Below, piece by piece: positions 27,611-37,086 of a stretch of DNA of 64,000 nucleotides (its first letter is position 1; each line of letters starts with the position of its first letter). Where the stretch lies: positions 1,736,001-1,800,000 of the forward strand of contig NC_019693.1 of assembly GCF_000317105.1 (NCBI RefSeq), read 5' to 3'. The notes under the pieces were generated by a model that worked only from the letters and a program-made list of their open reading frames with translations, had not been told where the DNA came from and made no database searches. This DNA is from Oscillatoria acuminata PCC 6304. Its GTDB lineage: Bacteria; Cyanobacteriota; Cyanobacteriia; Cyanobacteriales; Laspinemataceae. The position numbers and the translations under genes are program-made.

Positions 27611-28156
27611 TTAGCGAGAGAGTTCGACACTCACCTCATTGGGAGCACGGCGTTTGAGTTCAATCGATTCCGATCGCGGCAGCAAGTTATAAACCTGGCG
27701 CAACACATCATCAATCGACTCATAGGAAACTTGTCCCTTGCCGTCATAAACGACTTTACCCTCTAAATCGAGAACAACGGTTTGAGGAACCACCCCAGAA
27801 TAATAGTACCCCGGTTCCGTGGGTGCATATCCATCCTTGACGGGAATCGCATCCACATTCAGGGGTAAAATATCAGCGGCCCTTCCGTAGAATGCCTGAA
27901 TCTGCGAAACAACGGCGGTGTACTGTTTGCAATCGCTACTGTCATCGAGGAAAAACACTAACACCGTAGCGCGATCGTCCCGGGAGAGGGACTGTTCTAA
28001 AGAGACTCTTGGCGGGACTAAGGAACCATTGCCGCCATAGAGGGCGTAAATGTTGCCATCAAAGTTATCATCGTTGAGACCGGCGATCGCCCCTGGGGTG
28101 AGCATCAACCACAGACAACTCACCATCGCGATCGCCACAACCAGTCGTTTTGCCAT
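27611..28156 (-). CDS. exported thioredoxin-fold protein, probably lumenal (photosystem I accumulation factor-like)
   Basis: 181 residues from the ATG at 28156. A longer frame exists to 28249, but the signal peptide MAKRLVVAIAMVSCLWLMLT begins at the chosen start. After the AIAG cleavage-like site comes a thioredoxin-like fold: ATVLVFFLDDSSDCKQYTAV with a single Cys in place of CxxC, then ILPLNVDAIP, and GVVPQTVVLDLEGKVVYDG with the cis-Pro position. Lack of a second cysteine argues against disulphide exchange. Cyanobacterial homologues have, as I recall, been annotated as thylakoid photosystem I accumulation factors; that name is from memory and not proven here. Confidence 0.7.
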   Translation of the reverse strand: MAKRLVVAIAMVSCLWLMLTPGAIAGLNDDNFDGNIYALYGGNGSLVPPRVSLEQSLSRDDRATVLVFFLDDSSDCKQYTAVVSQIQAFYGRAADILPLNVDAIPVKDGYAPTEPGYYYSGVVPQTVVLDLEGKVVYDGKGQVSYESIDDVLRQVYNLLPRSESIELKRRAPNEVSVELSR

Positions 28157-28398
28157 CACTCGACATAAATCAACGGCTAAATTTAGAGATTTCTTGACAC
28201 GGATGCTACCAGTACGCAACCCAGAATAAAACATAGAATACAACATCAACTCTCGGGGAGACTCCTGCCCTTGACTCTATCAAGTTTTGCCGGTTCTTGG
28301 TGCACTTAATTTAATCTAATCTTGGCAATGAGCAATTCCCAACTGGGGAATCTTCCCGCGACTCATCCGGTGACAACTGGATGGGGGATGAAACAAAC

Positions 28399-29475
28399 TC
28401 AAGAGATGCCTGAGTTTCCCCCAGTCTGCCGGGGACTGTAAACCGTAATAATACGGCGATCGCCTCCCATCTCGATTACCAAGTCCACCTCGGACCCCGG
28501 ACCCAACAGGGGCCTAACAAACAACTCCGGATGCAACGCCTTCCAAAAATATTCCACAAATTCCCCGATTTCCCCATCACTCATTCCCGCCTTACCCAGG
28601 GCCTTCATTTCCCATTCCGCCTGCATCCGCCACTGCAAACTGAGGCGATAATCCTGGGGATACAACACCATCAATCCATCTAATCGGTCCCACAATGGCA
28701 AATAATCCCGCAATCGTTCATTCATATCTCGGGCAAAACTGCGGTCTGCTTCGGTCATAATGGGCCAAAGGGGAGTCTCAAACACTGCCGGATCCACGGG
28801 ACGCACCCCCACAAACCATCCTTCCAATAACAGGATATCGACAGTCTGAACGAGTAACGGTTCTATGCGATCGCCTTGTCCCTCCCACAAGGATTTATCA
28901 AATCGGGGAACGGCAATGGTTTGTCCATCGGGATTCCGTAAGCGATCCAAGAGGTTAATCCCTAACGCGACATCGTGAGTCCCCGGAGGTCCTCGCCAAA
29001 TCAGACGCGGGTCCTCCTCCCGCAACTGCTGCCGTTGTGAATAGGTTTTATAAAGGTCATCGATAGAAAGGGCCAAGGTAGAATAGCCCAGATGGGTTAA
29101 AATCCAGGTTAAAATTCTCCCCAGGGTCGTTTTCCCCGTTCCCTGTCCCCCTAAAATCCCTTGCATCCAGGGTCGTCCTAATTCCTGGTGAGATGCAATC
29201 AGTTTGATTGCCAAGGGTAACCACAATTGCCATAACAGTTCGAGTATTTTGTCTCCCCAGAAGGGAAATTGCTCCAGGTGGGGTAGAATCACCGCTAATG
29301 CCTGCGATCGCGCCTTGAGTTGGGACTCCACCGTTTCCGGGGAAATCCCATACCCTTGAGCACGCAGCGGGTCGGCGAGTTCTTGTTGGATTAATGCTTC
29401 CCAAGTGGATCCGGTAGGTGAAACTCCCTGCTGCCACTGCGCCAGAATCGAGGCGATCGCCCTCTCGTTCTCCAT
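28399..29475 (-). CDS. D-glycerate 3-kinase (GLYK type)
   Basis: 358 residues. The P-loop GILGGQGTGKTTLGRIL (about 106-122) is followed by LSIDDLYKTYSQRQQL, RLIWRGPPGTHDVALG and VPRFDKSLWEGQGDR. A Walker B-like DILLLEGWFVGVRP completes the set. All are characteristic of plant/cyanobacterial glycerate kinase, which returns glycerate from photorespiration to the Calvin cycle as 3-phosphoglycerate. It has no signal peptide. A 47-base gap separates its start from the 3' end of the Ycf20 gene region upstream on the same strand. Confident. Confidence 0.9.
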   Translation of the reverse strand: MENERAIASILAQWQQGVSPTGSTWEALIQQELADPLRAQGYGISPETVESQLKARSQALAVILPHLEQFPFWGDKILELLWQLWLPLAIKLIASHQELGRPWMQGILGGQGTGKTTLGRILTWILTHLGYSTLALSIDDLYKTYSQRQQLREEDPRLIWRGPPGTHDVALGINLLDRLRNPDGQTIAVPRFDKSLWEGQGDRIEPLLVQTVDILLLEGWFVGVRPVDPAVFETPLWPIMTEADRSFARDMNERLRDYLPLWDRLDGLMVLYPQDYRLSLQWRMQAEWEMKALGKAGMSDGEIGEFVEYFWKALHPELFVRPLLGPGSEVDLVIEMGGDRRIITVYSPRQTGGNSGIS

Positions 29476-29529
29476 AAATCAATTTCCCTTTAATCCTTAA
29501 TCCTGGCCTTTCCTTTGATTAACAATCCA

Positions 29530-29862
29530 TTAAGAACCGAGGGTAAAGGCGAGGACGAATAGATTATAAATCATGCCAATTTTAAAGGAATTGATTCCCT
29601 GGGCCAATAGCGATCGCTTCATTTGGTCGTGAATCCGATAGAAAAAATAACTATAGACTTCGGTTAATACAATTAAAACAGCCGCTACCATCACATCTAA
29701 GTTGGCATTTTGTCCGGCGATCGTGGTAATTGCCGTTCCCACAAAATTACCCAGTAAAAAGCTAATCAGCACTACGGATATCCGTCGCCACGGATTCCGT
29801 AACGATTGCCTCAGTTCAGAAACGGTACCATCAAACAGACTGTTCAGACGGGTATTCTGCAT
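29530..29862 (-). CDS. ycf20: Ycf20-like membrane protein (DUF565)
   Basis: 110 residues with three hydrophobic segments (RISVVLISFLLGNFVGTAIT, DVMVAAVLIVLTEVYSYFFY and IGMIYNLFVLAFTLGS). The pattern 'R-LN-LFDGTVSELRQSLRNPWRR' plus EVYSYFFYRI matches the Ycf20/DUF565 family of cyanobacteria and plastids. The Chlamydomonas and Arabidopsis relatives affect thermal dissipation of light energy. No enzymatic residue is known. It is on the same strand as glycerate kinase and 54 bases upstream of it, so co-transcription is possible. Confidence 0.85.
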   Translation of the reverse strand: MQNTRLNSLFDGTVSELRQSLRNPWRRISVVLISFLLGNFVGTAITTIAGQNANLDVMVAAVLIVLTEVYSYFFYRIHDQMKRSLLAQGINSFKIGMIYNLFVLAFTLGS

Positions 29863-30050
29863 AGCTTATATCATGATTAAATTTAGCTTAAATCAAACAT
29901 TGAGCTCGAACCCTGACCCGTTCAGTCCAAGACCCGATTCAGATCTGGGCGATCGCGCCGCCCAATGGCGACCCCACAATCTCATCTCCCCCCGCATTTC
30001 CATCCAGGAAGCAGCATCCGCCAGTTTGTTAGATACAATAGCATATTCCA

Positions 30051-30175
30051 CCCATCTCCCCCATCTCCCCCATCTCCCCCACTCTCCCCCACCTCCCAAC
30101 TCTCCCCCACCTCCCCCACCTCCCAACTCTCCCCCATCTCCCCCATCTCCCCCATCTCCCCCATCTCCCCCATCT
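30051..30175. repeat. C-rich minisatellite of 9-base units
   Basis: About thirteen units of CCCATCTCC / CCCACCTCC / CAACTCTCC in tandem. Because the unit is a multiple of three, all frames stay open, producing spurious Pro/Ser and Gly/Glu-rich frames on both strands. Confidence 0.85.
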
Positions 30176-30181
30176 ACCAAG

Positions 30182-30230
30182 GACAAATGACAAACGACAA
30201 ACGACAAACAACAAACGACAAATGACAAAT
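30182..30230. repeat. short tandem repeat of 7-8 base units (ACAAACG type)
   Basis: Repeated GACAAAC/GACAAAT/AACAAAC units directly follow the C-rich minisatellite. It resembles the heptameric STRR repeats described in filamentous cyanobacteria. Confidence 0.75.
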
Positions 30231-30270
30231 AACTGTAAACCCTAACGGACCCTAGATACACAAACAACTG

Positions 30271-32166
30271 ATGAAACTTCAAATGAATCGCTTTTGGGAT
30301 ACTCAAAATCAAATCAGCGTCCCGCCTAAGTTCACTTTACTCTTATCAATTTTGGGGTTATTGGGGATTGGATGGATTGCATTTTTATGGAAATTAGGCA
30401 GCGTTGGTTTAGTGGATGAAACGGAACCCTTATTTGCAGAAGCGGCCCGCCAAATGGTGGTCACTGGGGATTGGATTACACCTTATTTTAATCAAGAAAC
30501 GCGATTTGATAAACCGCCGTTGATTTATTGGTTAATGGCAGTCGCCTACCAAATTTTTGGCGTGAATGAATGGGCCGTGCGTCTCCCTTCCGCTTTATCG
30601 GCCATTGTTTTAATGGGTTTTGTCTTCTTTACCCTGCTTTATTTTACCGTTCCCCACTCTTCCAATGTTTCAGAAATTCAAGAACCAGAACCGACGCGGA
30701 CTATCCCTCGAAAAGCCTGGTTTTGTGCCGGACTCGGGGGGGCGATCGCGGCCTTGAATTTCCAAACCATTGCTTGGGGAAGAATCGGCGTTTCTGATAT
30801 GTTATTGAGTGCTTGCATGGGAACCGCCCTGCTTGCTTTCTTTTGGGGATATGCCAGTTCTCAGCCTTTGGAAAACACCAAAAATCAAGTCAAAAACTTG
30901 CCACCAACCATCTTAACTGCCGATGTTTGGTATATCATTTTTTACAGCTTTATCGCCTTAGCCATTCTCGCCAAAGGACCCGTAGGGATTGTTTTACCGG
31001 GATTAATTATTGGATCATTTGCTATTTATCTGGGAAAAATCAAAGAATTGTGGCGGGAAATCAAACCCCTGCGCGGGATTTTAATCATCACCACTATCGC
31101 CCTGCCTTGGTATGTTTTAGTCATTTTAGCCAATGGCCAAAACTATATTGATACATTTTTTGGATATCATAATTTTGAACGCTTTACCCAGGTCGTCAAC
31201 AATCACAGTGAAGCCTGGTATTTTTACTTTTTAGTCCTGTTAGCAGGATTTTCCCCTTGGTCAATTTATTTACCCATTGCTATCGCCCGGTTACGCTTTT
31301 GGAAACGCAGTTGGTTGCGGAATCAACCCCGGGCTAATCATCTGGGTTTATTTGCTTTATTTTGGTTAGGCGGCATCTTTATTTTCTTTACCGTTGCTGT
31401 CACCAAACTCCCCAGTTACATTCTTCCTGCCCTCCCTGCTGCTGCCCTATTAGTTGCTTTATTTTGGAGTGAAGAAAGTTTTAAACCTGACCGTGATGGT
31501 AAACCCAATCGCTTTAATCTATTTGCGGGAGTTTCCATCATGGGTAACTTAATCTTATTCTTGCTGATGGCGGCGGCTATTCTCTATGTTCCCAGACTCT
31601 TAACCCCAGACCCAGCCATGCCGCAATTTGGCGAAGTTTTGGAAAATTCGGGTTTGATTGAACGAGGCGCTTTAATTTTAATAGCCAATGCCTTAGTTGG
31701 GGTAATTTTGGTCTTAAAACGCCAGTGGCGATGGATTATTGTAGTGAATGTTGCTGGATTTGTGGCTTTTTTCATGTTGGCAATTATGCCGGTTTATTTT
31801 ATCTTTGATAGCGAACGGCAATTGCCAGTCCGCCAACTGGCTGAAATTATTGAACAGGTGAAACAACCGGAACAGCAGGTGGTGATGATTGCTTTTGAAA
31901 AACCTAGTTTAGTCTTTTACAGTCATCAACAGATTCAATTTTTTAGGCGTTCTAATCATGCCCGAGAATATTTGCAAGAATTAGCTGCAAAGAATTCCAA
32001 TCTGCTGCCGTTTTTAGTGTTGGGATATCCTGACAAAATTAAGGGACTGGAAATTGCTAATCCTGAATCTTATCAACTGATTGCCCAACGAGGAAATTAT
32101 TGGCTGGTGGAAATGCCAAAACAGTTGTTTTTGCCAGAGGGAATAGGGATGAAGGATGAGGGGTGA
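30271..32166 (+). CDS. ArnT-type glycosyltransferase (family 39, polyprenyl-phosphate-sugar dependent)
   Basis: 631 residues with about eleven to twelve hydrophobic helices. The first periplasmic loop carries the GT39/ArnT motif: GLVDETEPLFAEAARQM (catalytic acidic residues), GDWITPYFNQETRFDKPPLI and YQIFGVNEWAVRLPSAL. Further loops include AKGPVGIVLPG and the later HNFERF and FSPWS signatures. These enzymes move a sugar from a polyprenyl-phosphate donor to lipid or protein on the outer face of the plasma membrane. The C-terminal ~120 residues are soluble. It is convergent with the hybrid kinase gene. The sugar is unknown. Confidence 0.88.
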   Translation: MKLQMNRFWDTQNQISVPPKFTLLLSILGLLGIGWIAFLWKLGSVGLVDETEPLFAEAARQMVVTGDWITPYFNQETRFDKPPLIYWLMAVAYQIFGVNEWAVRLPSALSAIVLMGFVFFTLLYFTVPHSSNVSEIQEPEPTRTIPRKAWFCAGLGGAIAALNFQTIAWGRIGVSDMLLSACMGTALLAFFWGYASSQPLENTKNQVKNLPPTILTADVWYIIFYSFIALAILAKGPVGIVLPGLIIGSFAIYLGKIKELWREIKPLRGILIITTIALPWYVLVILANGQNYIDTFFGYHNFERFTQVVNNHSEAWYFYFLVLLAGFSPWSIYLPIAIARLRFWKRSWLRNQPRANHLGLFALFWLGGIFIFFTVAVTKLPSYILPALPAAALLVALFWSEESFKPDRDGKPNRFNLFAGVSIMGNLILFLLMAAAILYVPRLLTPDPAMPQFGEVLENSGLIERGALILIANALVGVILVLKRQWRWIIVVNVAGFVAFFMLAIMPVYFIFDSERQLPVRQLAEIIEQVKQPEQQVVMIAFEKPSLVFYSHQQIQFFRRSNHAREYLQELAAKNSNLLPFLVLGYPDKIKGLEIANPESYQLIAQRGNYWLVEMPKQLFLPEGIGMKDEG

Positions 32167-32184
32167 GCAGTTTCTAGTTAAGAT

Positions 32185-32200
32185 AACGCCTGAAGGCGTT
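32185..32200. terminator. small dyad between convergent genes
   Basis: AACGCCTGAAGGCGTT is self-complementary and lies between the ArnT-type gene and the hybrid kinase, which converge here. There is no clear T tract. Confidence 0.3.
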
Positions 32201-32233
32201 AGGACGAACTTACCCATCTCCCCCATCTCAGAT

Positions 32234-35200
32234 TCAAATTTTCAACGCTTGGTTAATCGACTCCAGTAACTCCTCCATTGATAGAGAAGGAGGTAACAGT
32301 TGGGTGGCGATCGCCTTTAAACTGGACCGAAATTCTCCGTTGGTGGCTGTTTCCGGGGTTTCCAAGGAACGATCCACAATTAAAATGGCAGGGCGATCGG
32401 GAAGCTGTTCCAACACTTTCAGCGCCTCAATCGGGAACTGAGTGGGGACAGAATCCGGAACATAAATTAACAGCAAATCTACACTCTGATGTTGCAATTG
32501 CTGCCAAACTTCTGACCAAGAACGACCCATCCAACATCTAAACCCAGCGGTTTGGATATATTGAATCGAAGCCTGTAACCACTCGTGTTTGGTTGAGGTG
32601 GAATCCAGGGGGAAACGGCCCGATTCCCCACTCCCCGACCGTTTGGATACCCCCGGGGTAACTGCCTCGTATCGGTCCGTAAATTGGCACAAAATCGAGA
32701 TATCAATGGCTAAAATTGCCGGTTTAGAACTCATTCCCACAGCGACTTCCACCGCCTGTAATAACGCGGTGACATTGGGCCATTGCTCATCGTCCCGATC
32801 GCTGCCATGAATCGGTTGGAGATAGGGAAACACCGTCAACCCGGGCACTTGGGAGGCGGATAGGGCAATTTGGCGATCGAGGGTCACCAGGGGGACCGCC
32901 GCGAGGGCGGGATATTGGCTGAATTGTTGGATAAACAGACTGGGGTTATGGAGGTGATGGGCTGGATCCAGCAAGATAGCGTCCAGACGCCAGACTCGGG
33001 CCAATAATTCGGCCTGTTCGAGATCATCGGCTTCTAACACCCGATAATGATAGGACGCCGAGGGATTTAACCCCGAGGTGAGCAGTTTGTTGAGTTGATC
33101 GCTCAACCCGTTGCTGTGATCCGGGCCCGATCGCTCCTCAATGTCCCGATATTCCGGGTCAAAGGGACTCAACCGCAACACCGTCAGGGTCGTTTGTGGT
33201 GTCGCCAAACTCTCATCTGTCGGGTCCTGCATTAACCCCTCTAAGGTTTTTTCTAGGGAATTTCCCTTCACCGGCAGGGTTAAAAACCCATTACATTGCG
33301 CCCGAATCGCCCGTTCCTTGTCCACCTCCGTTGCCATGACAATCGCCGGGATATGTCGAGTTTGTGGGTCAGATTTGAGCAGGGTGAGCACGTCCCAACC
33401 GGAGAGCATCGGCAGGAATAAATTCAAAAAAATAGCCCGAGGTTGTAAGCGTCGAGCCTTTTCCACCGCCTCAGTCCCTGCACGGGCGATCGCCACCCGA
33501 TAACCCAATTCATTAAACCGTTCCGTCAAATCATCAATATATCGAGGGACCGCTTCCACAATTAAAATTAAGCGATTCTTGGTGGGGTCCACTCGTTCCG
33601 TGAAGGTGGTCGTCTGTTGCGGGGGACAAGGGGGTAACAGCAGGGTAAACTCACTCCCCACCCCTTCTTTAGAAATAAACGTGACATCCCCCCCATGAGC
33701 ACGCGCAAGGCGCTGAGTTAACGCCAATCCCAAACCCGTTCCCTCAAATTGCCTTGTCATCGGGTTTTCCAATTGTTGGAATTTTTGAAAAATCAAGTGC
33801 TGTTTTTGGGCGGGGATGCCAATTCCTGTATCCCAGACGGTAAAAGCCAGCCAACCTTCCCAGCGATTCACTCGCAGGCCAATTTCTCCGCCATTGGCGG
33901 TAAATTTAATGGCGTTGGAGAGGAGATTGTACAGCATTTGCCGCAGGCGCAATTCATCCGCTACTGGGCTGGGTAAACCGGGTTCGAGTTCCAGGGTAAA
34001 GGGGATTTCCAGTTCGGTAATGGCGGCATTGCTGCTGCTGCCATGAACTGGGGAATCCGAGGGGTGATGGGACTGTTTGGCTTGGTCAAAGGCGCGATCG
34101 CAGACTTCCGGGATACTCACAGGTTCGAGAATCAGTTCCATTTGTCCACTCTCGATCCGGGTGAGGTCCAGGATGTCATTGACCACATTCATCAAATGTC
34201 GCCCACTGGTGTAGATCATTTGAGCATAGCGAGCTTGGCGATCGGTCAGGGGTCCAAGGGTCCGTTCCTTGAGCAGACTCGATAACCCCAGAACAGCGGT
34301 GAGGGGGGTTTTGAGTTCGTGACTGATACAGGCCAAAAATTCATCTTTAAGCCGGTTCATCTGCATTAAATCAGCATTTTTGGCCGCGAGTTCTTTGGCA
34401 ACTTGCTGTTGAACTGTGACATCTTGAGCGAGCACCAACCAGAGGGATTCGGTTTCTGAACCCTCGGATTGGATGGAGGCAGAAATGGCCGAGTGAGTAC
34501 CATCGGATTGATTCCCAGTGGACTCGGAGGGAGTAGATTCTGGGCCGCCAGAAGGAGCAAAGGGGGAATCCTGCCAGGACAGATGAGGCGATCGCGCTGA
34601 TAACGCAAAGCCGATCGGGATTTTCACAAATTGCCACACTCGGTCCGACCCTTTCGGCATGGGACATAAACCCAAACTCACCGACTCCGAGTCTAGGTTT
34701 TCTAGGAGGTTCGGTTCCTGATTCGATGTCGGTTGTGATGGGATGTTCAATTCCCCCGAGGGTTCCGTATCCAGTTCGGAGAAAGAGTCAAAGTAGGTCC
34801 GCCATGCTTGGTTGTAAATCGCCACTTTTCCCGCCGAAGTTTGCAACTTCATCGGCAAAGGGATTTCTTCTAGGAGTTCCCCCAGGGGACGAAGCGTTCC
34901 AAAGGGCCATGCTTTGATCCCATTGAGCGCCTCGGGACCCTCGGACGGTTGTTCTGGGGTTCCGGGGGTCCGGGGAACGAGGGTGTTCGTTTGGGCGATC
35001 GCCGCGATCGCCCGGGGAAAATCCAACAACCCTAAGCATTTGCCCTCGGCATCCACCACCACCCACTCCGGTTGCCTAGGGGAGTCCGAATCTGGGGTTT
35101 GGAGTCTCTCCCAGAACTGAGTTAAGCTAAAATTAGCCGGAACCCTTTCCACTGGGGCGATCGCCCCAGGACTCAATCGGCCTACAGGTTGTTGCCAAAT

Positions 35201-35563
35201 GTCTAAATCATGGCCAGTTGGTCCATCAAAATCTCCCTCCTGATTCGGGCTACCATTCCCCACCAAGGTGCAGAAGCGCGCTATCAAGGTGGCTAAATCC
35301 GGATGATCTGTGCCATTTCTCTGCTCACTCAACCCCCACTCCCGATTTGTGCTTTCCCCCTGCAATAAATTCAGGAACACATAGCCTATATCGAGGACGC
35401 CCACGGGAGCTTCCGCTTCATTGATCAGGATGAGGCGCTCAAACGCTGACATCTGCCCCGCGCTGATGCTCAAGCGATGCCACAACTCTGCTATACTTAC
35501 CGTTTGCGGGCATACAGGGGTAGGGAGCGTAAATTCTTTTAGGAGTAGGGGGGTCTTTAACAT
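32234..35563 (-). CDS. hybrid sensor histidine kinase with three receiver-like domains lacking the phospho-acceptor
   Basis: 1109 residues from the ATG at 35563 (a TTG nine codons upstream is possible). The N-terminal ~200 residues resemble a pair of CBS-like units, followed by a PAS-like segment (about 220-390). The kinase core has FLACISHELKTPLTAVLG (His near 414), NLLSNAIKFTANGG and GTGLGLALTQRLARAHGG. Receiver-like domain 1 (about 660-780) reads AIFLNLFLPMLSGWD, with Asn near 714 where the Asp should be, and LPVKG in place of the usual KP. Two further receiver-like folds (about 790-915 and 925-1109) are also degenerate. It is divergent from kaiA with 419 bases between, which makes a clock-related input or output role worth testing. 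CikA carries a comparable pseudo-receiver. Confidence 0.85.
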   Translation of the reverse strand: MLKTPLLLKEFTLPTPVCPQTVSIAELWHRLSISAGQMSAFERLILINEAEAPVGVLDIGYVFLNLLQGESTNREWGLSEQRNGTDHPDLATLIARFCTLVGNGSPNQEGDFDGPTGHDLDIWQQPVGRLSPGAIAPVERVPANFSLTQFWERLQTPDSDSPRQPEWVVVDAEGKCLGLLDFPRAIAAIAQTNTLVPRTPGTPEQPSEGPEALNGIKAWPFGTLRPLGELLEEIPLPMKLQTSAGKVAIYNQAWRTYFDSFSELDTEPSGELNIPSQPTSNQEPNLLENLDSESVSLGLCPMPKGSDRVWQFVKIPIGFALSARSPHLSWQDSPFAPSGGPESTPSESTGNQSDGTHSAISASIQSEGSETESLWLVLAQDVTVQQQVAKELAAKNADLMQMNRLKDEFLACISHELKTPLTAVLGLSSLLKERTLGPLTDRQARYAQMIYTSGRHLMNVVNDILDLTRIESGQMELILEPVSIPEVCDRAFDQAKQSHHPSDSPVHGSSSNAAITELEIPFTLELEPGLPSPVADELRLRQMLYNLLSNAIKFTANGGEIGLRVNRWEGWLAFTVWDTGIGIPAQKQHLIFQKFQQLENPMTRQFEGTGLGLALTQRLARAHGGDVTFISKEGVGSEFTLLLPPCPPQQTTTFTERVDPTKNRLILIVEAVPRYIDDLTERFNELGYRVAIARAGTEAVEKARRLQPRAIFLNLFLPMLSGWDVLTLLKSDPQTRHIPAIVMATEVDKERAIRAQCNGFLTLPVKGNSLEKTLEGLMQDPTDESLATPQTTLTVLRLSPFDPEYRDIEERSGPDHSNGLSDQLNKLLTSGLNPSASYHYRVLEADDLEQAELLARVWRLDAILLDPAHHLHNPSLFIQQFSQYPALAAVPLVTLDRQIALSASQVPGLTVFPYLQPIHGSDRDDEQWPNVTALLQAVEVAVGMSSKPAILAIDISILCQFTDRYEAVTPGVSKRSGSGESGRFPLDSTSTKHEWLQASIQYIQTAGFRCWMGRSWSEVWQQLQHQSVDLLLIYVPDSVPTQFPIEALKVLEQLPDRPAILIVDRSLETPETATNGEFRSSLKAIATQLLPPSLSMEELLESINQALKI

Positions 35564-35982
35564 AGGGAACTGGGGATGAAGATCTTGCAAAAATCAGAAC
35601 GGGGTCTTGAGCTAACGGTAACACCCAGCATTGGGGGTTCCCTCACAGGGTACGGTTCCATAGGGCTTTTACTCTAACCCCTAGGGCATCCGGATAGCTA
35701 TTAGATAAATCGGATAAGAAACCGCGTCTCTTACCCATCTTGGTTCTAAGTCACTAGAGATTTAACGAAGAAACCAGGTTGGTCTTCCCTCTACTGTACC
35801 GACGTCCTAGTACATCCTGCTTCGTTGTGTAGGTCAGGGGGGATAACCCTTACAGAATTACCAGGGAATCAGATTGTTGGCATGAGGACAAGGGCGCATC
35901 ACTCCAGGTCTAGATCAATTATGGATCTCAATGGGGTGTGAGGCCGGGCGACCCATTACAATTTAGGTACAGTGTTTGTTGA

Positions 35983-37023
35983 ATGTTTGACACAACCTTG
36001 AGCCCCCAGTTATGGAGGCAGGGCAATTTTGAACGTTGCGGCTGCACGAGTAGTCACTTGGAACATCGATTTTCTAATAACGTTTTGCAAAACAAACTGT
36101 TTATTTGTACTTTCGGGCCATCGGATATCCTGGCGCAATCGCTCACCCAGTTTTTGGAGAGCGATCGCTACTTGCTTACTTATTTTCAGGGGACTGATGA
36201 GTTTCTCGCCTTTGTCGAACGAGAAAAACAACAGCTTGACTGTTTAATGTTACAAGCTCATCCCCACTTAAAGGGCCTCGCCCATCAACTCCATCAACAA
36301 TCAATTCTATTGCCTGCGGTGATTGTGCACCTGGGTTCCCATCAAGCCAGTGAATCCGCAGAAGCTCCCGCTTCTGACCTCAACGACATCCTCCTAACTT
36401 CCATAAAATCCCCGGACAATGGGGAGTTTGTCTCCTCAAAAGTGGTCTATCATACCGCAGAAAGCCATATTTTTGTCCCTCAACTCCCTGATATCGGTCG
36501 ATACGTCGAAAAAGCCATCACCCAGTTTATTAATTTTTCCCCAGTCTCCTGGGAAAGCGATCGCAGCCAATCCCCCCCCCATTCATCTCCAGACATTTCC
36601 ACTCAAAACTTTCTTGGGCCTCAGCAGCGGATGCTCGCTGAGAAATTGAGAGAGCGACTAGGATACCTTGGTGTGTACTACAAACGCAATCCCAAACGTT
36701 TTTTGCGGAATTTACCCCCCGCAGAGCGGCAACATTTTTTAGATGAACTCCAAGCCGAATATCGTGATATTGTTTTGAATTATTTCTCAACCGATGGCTC
36801 CCTCAATCAAAAAATTGATGAGATGGTCAGTACCGCTTTTTTGGCTGATATCTCCGTGACGCAGATTGTAGAAATACACATGGATTTAATGGATGATTTT
36901 TCTAAGCAACTTAAACTAGAAGGGCGCAGTGAAGAAATTCTCCTAGACTACCGATTAACTCTGATTGATATTATTGCCCATTTATGTGAAATGTATCGTC
37001 GCTCAATTCCCAGAGATGCTTAA
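35983..37023 (+). CDS. kaiA: circadian clock protein KaiA
   Basis: 346 residues. The N-terminal pseudo-receiver aligns with known KaiA from about residue 35 (LQNKLFICTFGPSDILAQSL). The C-terminal domain is highly conserved: AEKLRERLGYLGVYYKRNPK, FLRNLPPAERQ, VTQIVEIHMDLMDDFSKQL, EGRSEEILLDYRLTLIDIIA and HLCEMYRRSIPRD. KaiA normally binds the KaiC C-terminal tail and promotes autophosphorylation. The first ~34 residues are an extension relative to the usual start. The only nearby alternative is a TTG at 36085, so the true start is uncertain. kaiB follows after 63 bases. KaiA itself looks intact, although its binding site on KaiC is lost (see kaiC). Confidence 0.95.
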   Translation: MFDTTLSPQLWRQGNFERCGCTSSHLEHRFSNNVLQNKLFICTFGPSDILAQSLTQFLESDRYLLTYFQGTDEFLAFVEREKQQLDCLMLQAHPHLKGLAHQLHQQSILLPAVIVHLGSHQASESAEAPASDLNDILLTSIKSPDNGEFVSSKVVYHTAESHIFVPQLPDIGRYVEKAITQFINFSPVSWESDRSQSPPHSSPDISTQNFLGPQQRMLAEKLRERLGYLGVYYKRNPKRFLRNLPPAERQHFLDELQAEYRDIVLNYFSTDGSLNQKIDEMVSTAFLADISVTQIVEIHMDLMDDFSKQLKLEGRSEEILLDYRLTLIDIIAHLCEMYRRSIPRDA

Positions 37024-37086
37024 TCGACTTTCAGTCCTGCCTGACCCCCATGTTTCTTCTCGGCTCAATTTTTCTGAATTAAATCC

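Noticed and set aside
29893-30312. Gly/Glu/Trp-rich and Pro/Ser-rich frames across 29.9-30.3 kb on both strands
   Set aside because: They arise because the 9-base minisatellite keeps all frames open. No ribosome-binding sites or protein families are seen.
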